Shown in pieces: positions 52,009 to 61,461 of a stretch of 64,000 nt of DNA. Numbering within the stretch: the stretch's first letter is position 1; each line of letters opens with the position of its first letter. The translations under genes and the position numbers were made by a program. This DNA comes from Pontibacter sp. E15-1 (GTDB lineage: Bacteria > Bacteroidota > Bacteroidia > Cytophagales > Hymenobacteraceae), in the NCBI RefSeq assembly GCF_022601975.1, contig NZ_JAKVIR010000018.1, forward strand, positions 1-64,000. The letters run 5' to 3'. A model generated the notes under the pieces. It made no database searches. It saw nothing but the letters and a program-made list of their open reading frames with translations, and had not been told where the DNA came from.

Positions 52009-54708
52009 CTAACCCAGTTTCATCTCGTTTCGCTCGATGCCGAACCGCAGGATGCGGTCGATGAAGTCGTAGGGCTTATACCCGTTGATAGCCGTCTGGT
52101 GGAAGATGCAGGTGGCTGGCGTCATGCCCGGCAGTGAGTTCACCTCGATGATGATGGTCTCCACCTCGTCGTTCTCCAGCACGCGCACAAAAGCGTCGAT
52201 GCGGGCGTAGCCCTCTATCTGCAGAATCTGTGCCACGCGCCTCAGGTCCTCTTTCACCTTGTCGGATATTTTCTGGCGGCGCTCCGGGTTGGCGGCATAC
52301 CGTGCCGGGGTGATGTTCTGCCCCTCTCCGGCCAGGAACTTCTCCTCCAGCGACAGCACCTCGCCTTCGGCCAGGGCCTCCGAGGCCTCAAACACCTCGT
52401 ACTCCACGGCACCGTCCGGGCCAAAGGTGGTCAGCAAGCCCCCCGTGATTTCAAGGAAGTGCTTTGCCCCCTCTCTGGAGATCAGCGTCTCGACCAGGAA
52501 ACCGGCCTTGTTCGGAAACTCCTCTTTAAACCCAAGCGACAGCGTGCGGGCGCACTCAGCGTCCAGCTCCTCCATCTCCCGGAACATCAGGGTGGCGAAC
52601 GCGGCCAGCTCGGCGCGGTTCTTTATTTTCTTAACGGCAGAACTGCAGCCATCGTCTGCGGGCTTGGCAATAAAAGGGTATGGAAACGCCGCTTCTATAT
52701 GCCCGAAAAATGCCTCCGCATCTTTCAGCCAGTTTTCTTTCAGGGCCATCATGTGTTTGGCCACCGGCACGCCATGCTGGGCAAGCAGCTCGTTGGTGTC
52801 AAACTTGTTGATGGTGATGCGGGAAGAGCGGATGCCGGAGCCGTTGTACGGGATGTGCAGCTTCTCCAGCTCGCCCTGCAGCGCGCCGTCCTCCCCCGGA
52901 CGGCCGTGCAGGGCGATGAACACCGCATCTACCAGGTTCTGCAGTTGGGCATAGCTGATGCGCTGTGGCTCCTGCAGGCTGCGGCCTGTGTAGGTGCGGG
53001 TGATGCTCTCGGCCTCCGCTATTATTTGCGCCAGCACCGGGTGGGGCTTTCCGCCCTGCTCAAAGTGCTGGATTTTCTCTTTGATGTCGTCCGCGTTGTC
53101 CTTCAGCATGATGTTCACGGGGATGGTATACAGGCGGTGCGCCTCGTTGCTCCCGGTCAGAAAGATGGGCAGCGGCTCATACCGCGTGGACGAGGCCAGC
53201 TTCTCGTAAATGTTGCGGCCGCTTTCCACGGAGATATGGCGCTCCGAGGAGTAGCCCCCCATGATCACGCCCACCCGCACCTTGTCGTGGCGGTGGGCCT
53301 GCTCGTCCTTGATCGCGCCGTCCAGCTTGGCCAGCAGGCGCGTCAGTTGCACCGTGTCTTTCCCCGACTTCAGGCGCTCGGCCACCGAGGTCCGGATGAT
53401 ATAGGTCAGGAACTGCGACGGGTTCAGGCCAATCTCGGCGGCCTGGTGGAAAAAGAACGACGAGGGCAGCATGCCCGACGTGGTGTTCGGGTCGTTCAGG
53501 AAAATCTCACCCGCGTCGGTGATAAAGCCGTCCAGGCGGGCATATACGTTAAAGCCAAAGCTCTTGTAGAGCCGGGCGCAGGCCTGCCGTATTTCCTGTA
53601 TCTGCTCGGTGGGCAGGTTGATCGGGGTGATCTTACGGCTCAGGCCGGGTAGGTATTTCGAGCGGTAGTCGAACACCTCGCTGCCTTTCACGATCTCGGT
53701 TGGGGGCAGGGCCAGCGGCTTGCCGCTTTCCTCCTGCACCACAATGCACGAGAACTCCTTGCCCTTGATAAACGCCTCGACCAGCACCTGCTGCTCGTGC
53801 TCCACGTTGGTGAGCGTGATGCTGTCGGTGGCAGTGCCGTTAAACGTCTCGGTGATATGCTGCAACAGGGCCTCCGGATGGTATATGATGGTGCCGTCCT
53901 GCAGCAGTACCGGCATACCGATACCCTCACGGATGTCCACGAGTTGCTTCATGCTGGCTACCTGCTTCTCCTCGCCCAGGGCCAGCCACTGGCTTTTTTT
54001 GATGGTCTTGGTAAAAAAGCTGCGGTCTACGCCTGCCTCAAAAGCGGCAAAGTCGTTTTCCTTGAGGATAGAGACCCCGATGGAGGAGCCCTGGTGGGGA
54101 GCCTTGAGCACCAGCGGCAGGCCGAGTTTCTCCACAAGCCGGTCAAAAATGCGGCCGCGCCGGGTTTTGTCCTGCCAGTCGCGGTACTGGATGGTGCTGT
54201 AGTCGGGTGTCGGGAAGCCCTGCTGCTTCAGCATCTCCTTCTGGGCGGCCTTGTCGATGCCGATGGCCGAGGGGAGGATGCCGGAGCCGGAGTATGGGAT
54301 GTGGTACCACTCGAGCAAACCCTGAATACTGCCGTCTTCGCCGTAAGGGCCGTGGAGGGCCAGAAAAGCAAAGTCGAAGTGCTGCTTAAACTCGTGGGGC
54401 AGCAGGCGCCTGCCCGCTTTGGCGATAATGGCGTCCTGCTCAGCGATGCTCAGCTCGCCCATCGACTCCAGGTATACCTGCAAGCCGTGCGCACTGGCGG
54501 GCAGGGCGTCCACGGGCGGGTAAAAATCGCGGATAGTGCCTTTGTAGATATACTGCCAGTCGAGCAGTATAAAGTTTCCTAAGCTGTCGGCAAACACCGG
54601 AACAGCCTCGAACAGCGCCTTGTCTAAATTATCGTATACCGTACGGCCGCCCGCAAACGAGATCTCCCGCTCACGCGACGGCCCTCCGAAAATTATTCCT
54701 ACTTTCAT
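52009..54708 (-). CDS. ddl: Tandem D-alanine--D-alanine ligase fusion (two ATP-grasp modules)
   Basis: 899 residues, about twice normal Ddl. Module 1 (1 to ~475) starts MKVGIIFGGPSREREISFAGG and has HGPYGEDGSIQG and IPYSGSGILPSAIGIDK. Its metal-binding loop is altered: LNDPNTTSGML replaces the usual ExNTxPGMT, with Asp for Glu. Module 2 (from ~478, VRVGVIMGGYSSERHISVESG) has HGRPGEDGALQG, IPYNGSG and a canonical loop IIEVNSLPGMT. Module 2 therefore looks fully active for D-Ala-D-Ala (peptidoglycan precursor) synthesis; module 1 may be altered in substrate or regulatory. The start ATG 54708 is clear. No second ddl was seen in the window. Confidence 0.88.
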   Translation of the reverse strand: MKVGIIFGGPSREREISFAGGRTVYDNLDKALFEAVPVFADSLGNFILLDWQYIYKGTIRDFYPPVDALPASAHGLQVYLESMGELSIAEQDAIIAKAGRRLLPHEFKQHFDFAFLALHGPYGEDGSIQGLLEWYHIPYSGSGILPSAIGIDKAAQKEMLKQQGFPTPDYSTIQYRDWQDKTRRGRIFDRLVEKLGLPLVLKAPHQGSSIGVSILKENDFAAFEAGVDRSFFTKTIKKSQWLALGEEKQVASMKQLVDIREGIGMPVLLQDGTIIYHPEALLQHITETFNGTATDSITLTNVEHEQQVLVEAFIKGKEFSCIVVQEESGKPLALPPTEIVKGSEVFDYRSKYLPGLSRKITPINLPTEQIQEIRQACARLYKSFGFNVYARLDGFITDAGEIFLNDPNTTSGMLPSSFFFHQAAEIGLNPSQFLTYIIRTSVAERLKSGKDTVQLTRLLAKLDGAIKDEQAHRHDKVRVGVIMGGYSSERHISVESGRNIYEKLASSTRYEPLPIFLTGSNEAHRLYTIPVNIMLKDNADDIKEKIQHFEQGGKPHPVLAQIIAEAESITRTYTGRSLQEPQRISYAQLQNLVDAVFIALHGRPGEDGALQGELEKLHIPYNGSGIRSSRITINKFDTNELLAQHGVPVAKHMMALKENWLKDAEAFFGHIEAAFPYPFIAKPADDGCSSAVKKIKNRAELAAFATLMFREMEELDAECARTLSLGFKEEFPNKAGFLVETLISREGAKHFLEITGGLLTTFGPDGAVEYEVFEASEALAEGEVLSLEEKFLAGEGQNITPARYAANPERRQKISDKVKEDLRRVAQILQIEGYARIDAFVRVLENDEVETIIIEVNSLPGMTPATCIFHQTAINGYKPYDFIDRILRFGIERNEMKLG

Positions 54709-55015
54709 CCTTACAAAGGTAATAAATCAGGGAGTAAAGTTATGCTATATCCCCGTCAGTTAAAATTGTTTTAGCCGCGGCTCCGCTTCGCTCGGTTCCG
54801 AGTGCCTGCCGGGGCCAATGCTGGGGTATACCCCTCCTCCGCTCCTGCCTGGCCAAAGCGTGCCCCGATTAACAATAACTCAAAAATCAGTGCCTCTCGT
54901 TCACAAACACATGGCTTTTTCTCTAAACTTATACCTGTTTTGCTATATTTGCCGCAGCAACAAAAATTTCTGATTCTCGAACAACGAGTATCAGACAACG
55001 AAACCATACCATTTC
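54709..55015. other. Divergent intergenic region ddl/pgk
   Basis: 307 bp. No gene. It contains the pgk promoter (54944-54951) and a GC-rich stretch (54775-54870) with the palindrome GGGGTATACCCC near 54826-54837. Confidence 0.6.
54944..54951 (+). promoter_or_regulatory. Bacteroidota -7 promoter box for pgk
   Basis: TATATTTG fits the Bacteroidota primary sigma consensus TAnnTTTG exactly and lies 64 bp before the pgk start. The upstream TTTG element is only approximately met (T-rich stretch CTTTTTCTC about 20-25 bp before). Confidence 0.55.
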
Positions 55016-56215
55016 ATGAGAACCATAGACAATTATAACTTTGCCGGCAAGAAGGCATTGGTGCGCGTGGATTTTAACGTGCCCCTCGACGAGAATTACC
55101 GCATCACCGACGACAACCGCATCCGCGCGGCCGTGCCCACTATCCAGAAGATCCTCAGCGACGGCGGAGCCGTTATCCTGATGTCGCACCTGGGCCGCCC
55201 TAAAAGCGGGCCGGAGGAAAAGTTCTCGCTGGTACACCTGGTGCCGCGTTTGGAGGAAGAGTTTAACACCACCGTGAAGTTCGCTAACGACTGCACTGGT
55301 CCGGACGCGGGTGCGCTGGCCCACAGCCTGCAGCCTGGCGAGATCCTGCTGCTCGAGAACCTGCGCTTCCACAAAGCCGAGGAAAAAGGCGACCCTGATT
55401 TCGCAAAGGAACTGGCTACCCTGGGGGATGTGTACGTGAACGATGCCTTTGGCACGGCTCACCGCGAGCATGCCTCTACCGCCGTGATTGCGCGCTACTT
55501 CCCGAACGACAAAGTGATGGGCTACGTGATGCAGGCCGAGCTGGACAACGCCCGCCGCGTGCTCGAGAACGTGGAGCGCCCGTATACCGCCATCATGGGC
55601 GGTGCCAAGATCTCAGACAAGATCCTGATCATCGAGAAGCTGATGGACAAGGTGGACAACCTGATCATCGGGGGCGGCATGTCTTATACCTTCGTTAAGG
55701 CAGACGGCGGCCAGATTGGTTCGTCGTTGGTAGAAGAAGACAAGGTAGAGCTGGCTGGCCGACTGATTGCCATGGCCCGCGAAAAAGGGGTGCAGCTGAT
55801 GATCCCGGTGGACTCTGTGGTAGCGGACGCCTTCAGCAACGACGCCAACATCGACACCTGCCTGAGCCACCACATCAAGCCGATGTGGATGGGACTGGAC
55901 ATCGGCCCGGAGGCCCGCGAAGCATACGCTGCCGTGATCGCCAATTCTAAAACCATCCTGTGGAACGGCCCGATGGGCGTGTTTGAGATGTCGAACTTCT
56001 CGGTAGGCACCGAGGAGGTGGCGGAGGCTGTTGTGGAAGCAACCCGCCGTGGCGCTTACTCCCTGATTGGGGGCGGCGACTCTGCCGCTGCCGTGAACCA
56101 GCTGGGCTACGCCGACCGCGTGTCCTACGTGTCCACTGGTGGCGGTGCGCTGCTTGAGTACATGGAAGGCAAGACCCTGCCGGGCGTTGCCGCCATTGAG
56201 CGCGACGATTATTAA
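55016..56215 (+). CDS. pgk: Phosphoglycerate kinase
   Basis: 399 residues, normal full length. Signatures: [10 protein letters not shown], then the substrate-binding block [22 protein letters not shown] (3-PG binding), GGAKISDKI, the nucleotide-binding GGGMSYTF and the C-terminal [13 protein letters not shown] (phosphate loop). Catalyses 1,3-bisphosphoglycerate plus ADP to 3-phosphoglycerate plus ATP in glycolysis. Monocistronic, with its own promoter box and terminator. Confidence 0.99.
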   Translation: MRTIDNYNFAGKKALVRVDFNVPLDENYRITDDNRIRAAVPTIQKILSDGGAVILMSHLGRPKSGPEEKFSLVHLVPRLEEEFNTTVKFANDCTGPDAGALAHSLQPGEILLLENLRFHKAEEKGDPDFAKELATLGDVYVNDAFGTAHREHASTAVIARYFPNDKVMGYVMQAELDNARRVLENVERPYTAIMGGAKISDKILIIEKLMDKVDNLIIGGGMSYTFVKADGGQIGSSLVEEDKVELAGRLIAMAREKGVQLMIPVDSVVADAFSNDANIDTCLSHHIKPMWMGLDIGPEAREAYAAVIANSKTILWNGPMGVFEMSNFSVGTEEVAEAVVEATRRGAYSLIGGGDSAAAVNQLGYADRVSYVSTGGGALLEYMEGKTLPGVAAIERDDY

Positions 56216-56242
56216 CTGACAAAAAGCATAATAAGCAAGAAA

Positions 56243-56283
56243 GCCCTGCCGAGCGTTAGCATACGTTCTGGCAGGGCTTTTTT
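56243..56283 (+). terminator. Intrinsic terminator of pgk
   Basis: Stem AAGCCCTGCC / GGCAGGGCTT with a loop of about 17 nt, followed by a run of six T. It lies 27 bp after the pgk stop. Confidence 0.85.
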
Positions 56284-56641
56284 GTGTGCCTATTGCACTT
56301 TCTCACGAATACCATCCTAAATTATTTTTGCTCATTTGAGATTGTTCGTGCGGTAGAACCCACCCCTGCCCCTCCGAGGAGGGTAGGGCCGTTAAGTTCT
56401 AACGAAAATTGTCCCCTTGAGGGGACCGCAGGGGTGTAAAGCCAGCAAAAAGTACTTTTCGCAAAGAGTAAACACCCCTCTAACTCCCCTCAAGGGGAGA
56501 ATTGTTATTTTGGTGTTTTGAAACTTTACGTAAAGGCACACTACCAACTCTTAGAACTTAACAGCCCTACCAGTTGGCAGGGGTGGGTTTAACTAAAGCA
56601 GTTAATCGTAACTTTAATTAAAGTTAGAGAACTGAATTAAC
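56284..56641. repeat. Intergenic region with C/G-tract palindromes
   Basis: 358 bp between convergent genes. It carries TCCCCTTGAGGGGA (about 56412-56425) and CTCCCCTCAAGGGGAG (56484-56499), plus further CCCCT/AGGGG tracts around 56358-56385. They resemble the C/G tracts of the repeats at 302-412 and 48144-48256 but do not align over length. No gene. Confidence 0.5.
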
Positions 56642-57586
56642 CTACTGTACCAGCACCGTCACCTTCCCGCGCGTTTTATGGGATTCTACCTGCTGATGGG
56701 CCTTGGCCATGTCTTCGAAAGGGAAGGTAAACGCCACATGCGCCCTAATTATCCCGCGCTGCAGCAGGTCTGCCAGTTGGGTCATGTCTTCGGCGCTGGA
56801 GTGCACGAGGTAGTTTTTCGCTTCGATGTGATGCTTGCTGGCCTCTTCCTGCACCGTGTCGTTGGCACCGCCCAGTATGGAGACGATCTTGCCGCCGCTT
56901 CTCAATGTTTTCAGTGATTTCAAGGTGTTCTCCACTCCCAGCGAATCAAGTACTATGTCTACATTCTTCACCACTTCCTCTACCTTCTGCCGCTTGTAGT
57001 CGATGGTTTCGTCCACGTCGAGGCTCCTCAGGAAGTCGTGGTTTTCGACAGAGGCGGTGCCAATCACGTAAGCGCCGAAATGCTTGGCAATCTGGACGGC
57101 GAAGTGCCCCACGCCGCCTGCCGCCGCATGTATGAGCACGCGCTGCCCCGACTGGATTTTGGCCTCGTGTACCAGCACCTGCCAGGCCGTGAGAGCTGCC
57201 AAGGTTGCCGCGGCCGCCTCTTCGTGCGAGATGTTGGCAGGCTTGTGCGCCAAATGCGCGACCGGGGCAGCTACATATTCGGCGTACGCCTTGCCGCTCC
57301 CCGGAAAGTTAACCATGCCAAACACTCCATCGCCCGGCTTAAACTCCGTTACTCCCTCGCCCACTTCTGCCACTTCACCCGATATGTCCCAGCCGACGAT
57401 TACGGGTCCGTCGTCTTTCAGCTGCCCGTAAAACGCTTCCCCCGCGCGGGTTTTGGTATCCACAGGGTTTACGCTGATTGCTTTCACTTTCACCAATACC
57501 TCGTTTTTCTGGGGCTTTGGTGTATCAATTTCTGCTAGCTGGAAGTTTTCCACGTCTCCCGGCGCTGTTAATATCATTGCTTTCAT
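56642..57586 (-). CDS. Zinc-independent MDR-family NADPH:quinone oxidoreductase-like protein
   Basis: 314 residues with the medium-chain dehydrogenase/reductase layout: GroES-like N-terminal domain (VGWDISGEVAEVGEGVTEFKPGD), then a Rossmann domain with VLIHAAAGGVGHFAVQIAKHFGA (AAGGVG nucleotide motif, about 150) and LDVDETIDYKRQ. The zinc ligands of alcohol dehydrogenases are absent, as in quinone oxidoreductase/zeta-crystallin types. Probable NADPH-dependent reduction of quinones or enals in the cytosol. Transcribed with, or after, the VOC gene (93-bp gap). Confidence 0.92.
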   Translation of the reverse strand: MKAMILTAPGDVENFQLAEIDTPKPQKNEVLVKVKAISVNPVDTKTRAGEAFYGQLKDDGPVIVGWDISGEVAEVGEGVTEFKPGDGVFGMVNFPGSGKAYAEYVAAPVAHLAHKPANISHEEAAAATLAALTAWQVLVHEAKIQSGQRVLIHAAAGGVGHFAVQIAKHFGAYVIGTASVENHDFLRSLDVDETIDYKRQKVEEVVKNVDIVLDSLGVENTLKSLKTLRSGGKIVSILGGANDTVQEEASKHHIEAKNYLVHSSAEDMTQLADLLQRGIIRAHVAFTFPFEDMAKAHQQVESHKTRGKVTVLVQ

Positions 57587-57679
57587 AACTGTGGTTTGGT
57601 TGATGTACCCTTTTTTAAACCTGATGGCCTACAAAAGGGTTTTACGTGTATCACCTGCCACAAGGCGCACAAAACAAGC

Positions 57680-58072
57680 TTATGCGTGGTCGTTGTTGAC
57701 CTCCAGCCAGTAACCGTCCGGGTCCTGGAAGAAAATCTGGCAGATGCCATCAGAACGTCTGTTCTGCGCTTTCGGCTCTCCCTGAAAATTGCCATACGGG
57801 ATCTTCAGCTCGTCCAGGTTTTCCATAAACTCCTCCAGCGAGGCCACACTGAAACAGATATGCGTGTTCTTCTCGTTCAGGATTTCAGCTGCCGCTCCCT
57901 CAATCAGGTGTAACTGGCTGCGCCCCCCGATGCTGAACCATACATGCCACCCGTCTTTAAAAGGCTCCGGAATCTGGCGCAATTGCAGCACCTCTTCGTA
58001 AAACTTGACGCTTCGTTTGAGGTCATGCACAAAAAGTGCGATGTGGTTGATGGTAGCAGCAATGGGATGCAT
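57680..58072 (-). CDS. VOC-family (glyoxalase/bleomycin-resistance fold) protein
   Basis: 130 residues, two beta-alpha-beta-beta-beta units: INHIALFVHDLKRSVKFYEEVL (first metal-ligand His) and THICFSVASLEEFM with FFQDPDGYWLEVNN (Glu ligand region). Likely metal-dependent lyase, isomerase or dioxygenase; the specific reaction is not visible. Same strand as the downstream MDR gene, so the pair may handle a reactive carbonyl. Confidence 0.9.
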   Translation of the reverse strand: MHPIAATINHIALFVHDLKRSVKFYEEVLQLRQIPEPFKDGWHVWFSIGGRSQLHLIEGAAAEILNEKNTHICFSVASLEEFMENLDELKIPYGNFQGEPKAQNRRSDGICQIFFQDPDGYWLEVNNDHA

Positions 58073-58187
58073 GGGGTAGGTATAGATCTAGGTATAGGTT
58101 TATACCTCAAATTTAAAGAAATCCTTCGGAGATAAATCCCGTGCCCTCCCCCTCCCAAGTATAGCGTTTGAAGTACGGCTATACCCA

Positions 58188-58550
58188 TACATAGCCTATG
58201 GCGCGGATTTGCAATCCGTGCCTATCTATAAGGCCGAGTCTGTGACTCGACTGGGCCAGAGTTCCAGTTAACAGCTGTGGCGTAACTTCCGGTTTAATCG
58301 AATCTCAGGTTTAATCGAACCTCTGGTTTAATCGAATCACAGATTCGAATTTATAGAAAGTCACAATTCTGGAGAATTGCGCCAGGTAGTAGGGTTTTAC
58401 TCCCCTCCTGGGGGTAGGGGCCCTCGAAAAAGGACAAGGAGGGGCCGGGGGTGGTTTGACCCGGCAATGCAAGTTTTTTAAACCACAGCATTTATCTGAC
58501 TGTGCTTCGATTCTTCCGCAATGTTTACCCCCCCCGGCATCCATACATAA
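58188..58550. repeat. Intergenic cluster of short triloop hairpins and a 17-bp tandem repeat
   Basis: Small perfect inverted repeats with 3-4 nt loops follow one another: CGGATT-TGC-AATCCG (58204-58218), CGAGTC-TGT-GACTCG (58235-58249), CGAATC-ACA-GATTCG (58333-58347) and CAATTC-TGGA-GAATTG (58363-58378). Between them are three tandem copies of a 17-bp unit beginning GGTTTAATCGAA (58291-58341). A G-tract piece GGGGGTAGGGGCCCTC follows near 58410. No gene is supported. Confidence 0.65.
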
Positions 58551-58552
58551 AA

Positions 58553-58582
58553 AAAACGCCCCTTGAAATCAAGAGGCGTTTT
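58553..58582 (-). terminator. Intrinsic terminator of the metalloprotease gene
   Basis: Stem AAAACGCC-CTTGA / TCAAG-GGCGTTTT with a small loop, followed on the minus strand by a T-run (GGGGCGTTTTTTTTATG); just beyond the stop codon at 58586. Confidence 0.85.
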
Positions 58583-58585
58583 CGT

Positions 58586-61075
58586 TTAGCTTTTCGATGG
58601 GTTCAGGATATTGTCGATCCGGACGAGGGCATCCTGCACGTGGTAGCGCGAGAGGTCATCGCGGTAGCGGTTCTGGGTGCTTTTCAGCTGCCGTTGCAAC
58701 TTCACCAGCTCGCCCCGCACAATCGAGCGGATATCGGACTGGCTGATGTCTACGGGGGTGCCGTAGCTGCGGCTGCTGCGGGCAGGCGTCTCGTTCAGGA
58801 GGGTGTTCATCTGGTCGAGGTAAGCCTTCTGCAGGTTGCGGCGGTAGATGTTGATCCCGGAGCCACTGTATACCTCGCTCCAGATGCCGCGCTGCAGCTG
58901 GCGCACCATGTCCAGGGCATTGTAGGGCACGTTGTTCACCTCGTTCTCCATCAGGCGCGCCATGCGGTCTGCCGAGAGCAGGCTGTTGAGGTGGCGCACT
59001 TGCAGGCTACGGATACCTTCTACATAGCTGGCGTGGTGGATGTTGCGCGCAATCTTGGCCTGGTGCAGCCACTCCGGCGAGGTAAAGGCATTTTGCAGCA
59101 GCCAGTCCAGCGACGCTTTTTGTGCCTTGGCCGCCACCGGGGTATAAATAAAGCCCTGCTGGTTCGGCTTCAGGCGATTTTCGTGCACGCCGCCCACGTT
59201 GGTTACCACATGGCCGATGTAGCGACTCCATACCCCCAGCAACTCGCCGTACAGTTCCTCTAGGTCGTCGTAGTCGTTGGTTTGGGCTGCGGTCCAGTCA
59301 TACAGTTTCGGGGCCACCAGCTTCAGGTTCTTTAGGCCGTAAGTGCTGGCCTGCACCACATCGGCCCCGATGCCCTCGGTCTGGCTCTCCGGGTCGTGGT
59401 TGCCATACCCACTGCCAAACTGGTAGATCGGGTCTCCGGACTTGTCGTTGATCCACTGCGAGAGCGTCGGCACCTCGGCGTCGGCGTTGCGGGCCTCCGG
59501 CAGGTAGCGGTAGCCCCAGTTGATCACATAATGGTCGTAGGGGCCGAGCTGGCGCACAAACCGGATGCCTTTATCGCCGGGCTGGGCCACGTAGTTGTAG
59601 CGGGCATAGTCCATGATGGTAGCGGCGATGCCATACTGCTGCGTGAACTTGCCCGAACGGAGCGAGTCGGTGGGATAGGCGGCGCTGGCTTTCATGTTGT
59701 GCGGCAGCCCCAGGGCATGGCCCACCTCATGCGTAATCACCTCCTTCATCATCTCGCCCAAGTCTTCCATCGGTGTGTCCAGGGTGCGGGCGCCGGGGTT
59801 GGCCGCGCCAGTCTCCAGCAGGTAGCGGTTGCGGTATGAGCGCAGGTGGTTGTGGTACCAGATAATATCACTTTCGATGATCTCGCCGGAGCGCGGGTCT
59901 GATACGCTTGGACCCACGGCGTTGCGGGTGGTGCTGGCCACGTACCGGATCACAGAATAGCGCACATCCTCGGGGCTGAAATCAGGATCTTCCTCGGCGG
60001 TTGGCGGGTCTTTGGCGATGATGGCATTCTTGAAACCGGCTGTCTCGAAGGCCTCCTGCCACTGCTCCACCCCTGCCTTGATGTATGGCCGGAGTTTGGC
60101 TGGCGTGGCCGGGTCGAGGTAGTATACGATGGGCTTGATGGGCTCCACCAGTTCGCCGCGCTTATAGGCTTCGATGTCTTTGGGCACCAGTTGCCAGCGG
60201 CGGATGTATGATTTTTCGTCGGCTTTCAGGGCCTCGGAGCCATAGTCGAACTGGCGGATGTTGAAATAGCCCACGCGGTAGTCGTTGAGGCGGGGCTGCA
60301 TCGGCACCTGCGGCAGCAGCACCATCGACTGGTTCATCATCAAACTAATGGCACCCGTGGCTGCGTTGGAAGGCGGCTCTGCGGCATCGTAGGTAAAGTC
60401 CTGCTTCACCTCGATGTTGAGCGGAAAGCTTTTGGCGCTGTAGATAAAGCTGCGGCTATCGTCGAGCTTACTCACTTTGTAGTTCTTGCGCATGTCGGCA
60501 TCCAGTCCGCTGAAGGCCTTCACGTCGCTGGTGAAAAACTTGGTCACCTCGATCACATACCCTGCGGAGTCCGGGGAGAGTGCGGCGATATCAAACGCGT
60601 AGATCGTGGGCTGGTAGTTATTGGCCTGCACCGACAGGTTGATTGGCAGCGAGTCGGCGGCCACCGAGTTGTACGACTTCGTTTTGAGCACAATCTTGTC
60701 GCCGAACTTCTGCCACTCCACCATCTGCTCGTTCACCGACGAGCCCGCGTTCACGTAGCCACCACCCAGGCCGGAGGGCAGGTTGGCAAAGCGGCTGATC
60801 CACAGAAAGTCGCGGTGCAGCAGTGAATCAGCAATCTCGTAATAGTATTTGTCGCCCACTTTATGGATGGTAAAAACCCCCGGATCTGAAACGGCGTCTT
60901 TGGTGATTACCTCGCCGTAGCTTTTCATACCCCCTCTTGGGGCTGGCTTCGGCTTTTCGCTGTTCTCGGTTTTGGGGGCTGCAGCTGTCTTCTCGGGTAC
61001 TTTTGTGCTGGAACAGGAGGCCTGGCTAAGGGCTAACAGGCAGGCAACACTGATTACCTGGTAAAAATTAGGCAT
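58586..61075 (-). CDS. Zinc-dependent metalloprotease, DUF5117/DUF5118/DUF4953 type, lipoprotein
   Basis: 829 residues with lipoprotein-like signal (MPNFYQVISVACLLALSQASC). A low-complexity Lys/Pro/Glu stretch follows (residues about 25-50), then DUF5118/DUF5117 domains and a metzincin-like catalytic domain with HEVGHALGLPHNM near residue 445 (HExxHxxGxxH zinc motif; Met-turn candidate AATIMDYARYN). Secreted peptidases of this group are widespread in Bacteroidota; substrate unknown. It is monocistronic between two terminators. Confidence 0.92.
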   Translation of the reverse strand: MPNFYQVISVACLLALSQASCSSTKVPEKTAAAPKTENSEKPKPAPRGGMKSYGEVITKDAVSDPGVFTIHKVGDKYYYEIADSLLHRDFLWISRFANLPSGLGGGYVNAGSSVNEQMVEWQKFGDKIVLKTKSYNSVAADSLPINLSVQANNYQPTIYAFDIAALSPDSAGYVIEVTKFFTSDVKAFSGLDADMRKNYKVSKLDDSRSFIYSAKSFPLNIEVKQDFTYDAAEPPSNAATGAISLMMNQSMVLLPQVPMQPRLNDYRVGYFNIRQFDYGSEALKADEKSYIRRWQLVPKDIEAYKRGELVEPIKPIVYYLDPATPAKLRPYIKAGVEQWQEAFETAGFKNAIIAKDPPTAEEDPDFSPEDVRYSVIRYVASTTRNAVGPSVSDPRSGEIIESDIIWYHNHLRSYRNRYLLETGAANPGARTLDTPMEDLGEMMKEVITHEVGHALGLPHNMKASAAYPTDSLRSGKFTQQYGIAATIMDYARYNYVAQPGDKGIRFVRQLGPYDHYVINWGYRYLPEARNADAEVPTLSQWINDKSGDPIYQFGSGYGNHDPESQTEGIGADVVQASTYGLKNLKLVAPKLYDWTAAQTNDYDDLEELYGELLGVWSRYIGHVVTNVGGVHENRLKPNQQGFIYTPVAAKAQKASLDWLLQNAFTSPEWLHQAKIARNIHHASYVEGIRSLQVRHLNSLLSADRMARLMENEVNNVPYNALDMVRQLQRGIWSEVYSGSGINIYRRNLQKAYLDQMNTLLNETPARSSRSYGTPVDISQSDIRSIVRGELVKLQRQLKSTQNRYRDDLSRYHVQDALVRIDNILNPSKS

Positions 61076-61103
61076 GAGTAGGTTGGTTTAAAAGGACACA
61101 AAA

Positions 61104-61127
61104 AAGGAGCGCCGCAATGCGCTCCTT
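61104..61127 (-). terminator. Intrinsic terminator downstream of the amidohydrolase
   Basis: Stem AAGGAGCGC / GCGCTCCTT with a 6-nt loop and, on the minus strand, a run of six T. It is about 335 bp beyond the amidohydrolase stop, past the MITE-like element, and upstream of the metalloprotease start. Confidence 0.75.
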
Positions 61128-61211
61128 AAAGATAGGTTTTATTCTAAAAATATCCTGAGTTAGGGTGAGGGAGATGGAATACTTTACTGGATCATGGGAA
61201 AGCATTTCCTC

Positions 61212-61429
61212 TATGCCGCAAGTTTAGCGCAGCGCAACTTGTGGCTTATGTGCAATCCTAGTGTTTTTTTAAGCTCAAATCTGTATCATTCAGTAGCGTT
61301 CTATAGTACTCAACAATTAACAAGTGCAGCAGTAAGTCCTGGAGCTAAAAACATGCTTTTGCAAAGCAGAGAAGTTTCAAACTTCTTTTATACCTCCCAC
61401 AAGTTACGCTGCGCTAAACTTGCGGCATA
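61212..61429. mobile_element. MITE-like element with 33-bp inverted repeats
   Basis: Two 33-bp arms, 61212-61244 (TATGCCGCAAGTTTAGCGCA ...) and 61397-61429 (its reverse complement with one mismatch), flank about 152 bp of non-coding DNA. Each arm is itself partly palindromic (CAAGTT ... AACTTG), and an internal hairpin GAAGTTT-C-AAACTTC lies near 61370. A further copy of the arm lies next to cas1 (41035-41068). No transposase is present, and no clear target-site duplication was recognised. Confidence 0.55.
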
Positions 61430-61461
61430 AGGGCTATATATTATAGTTTGTGTTACACACC

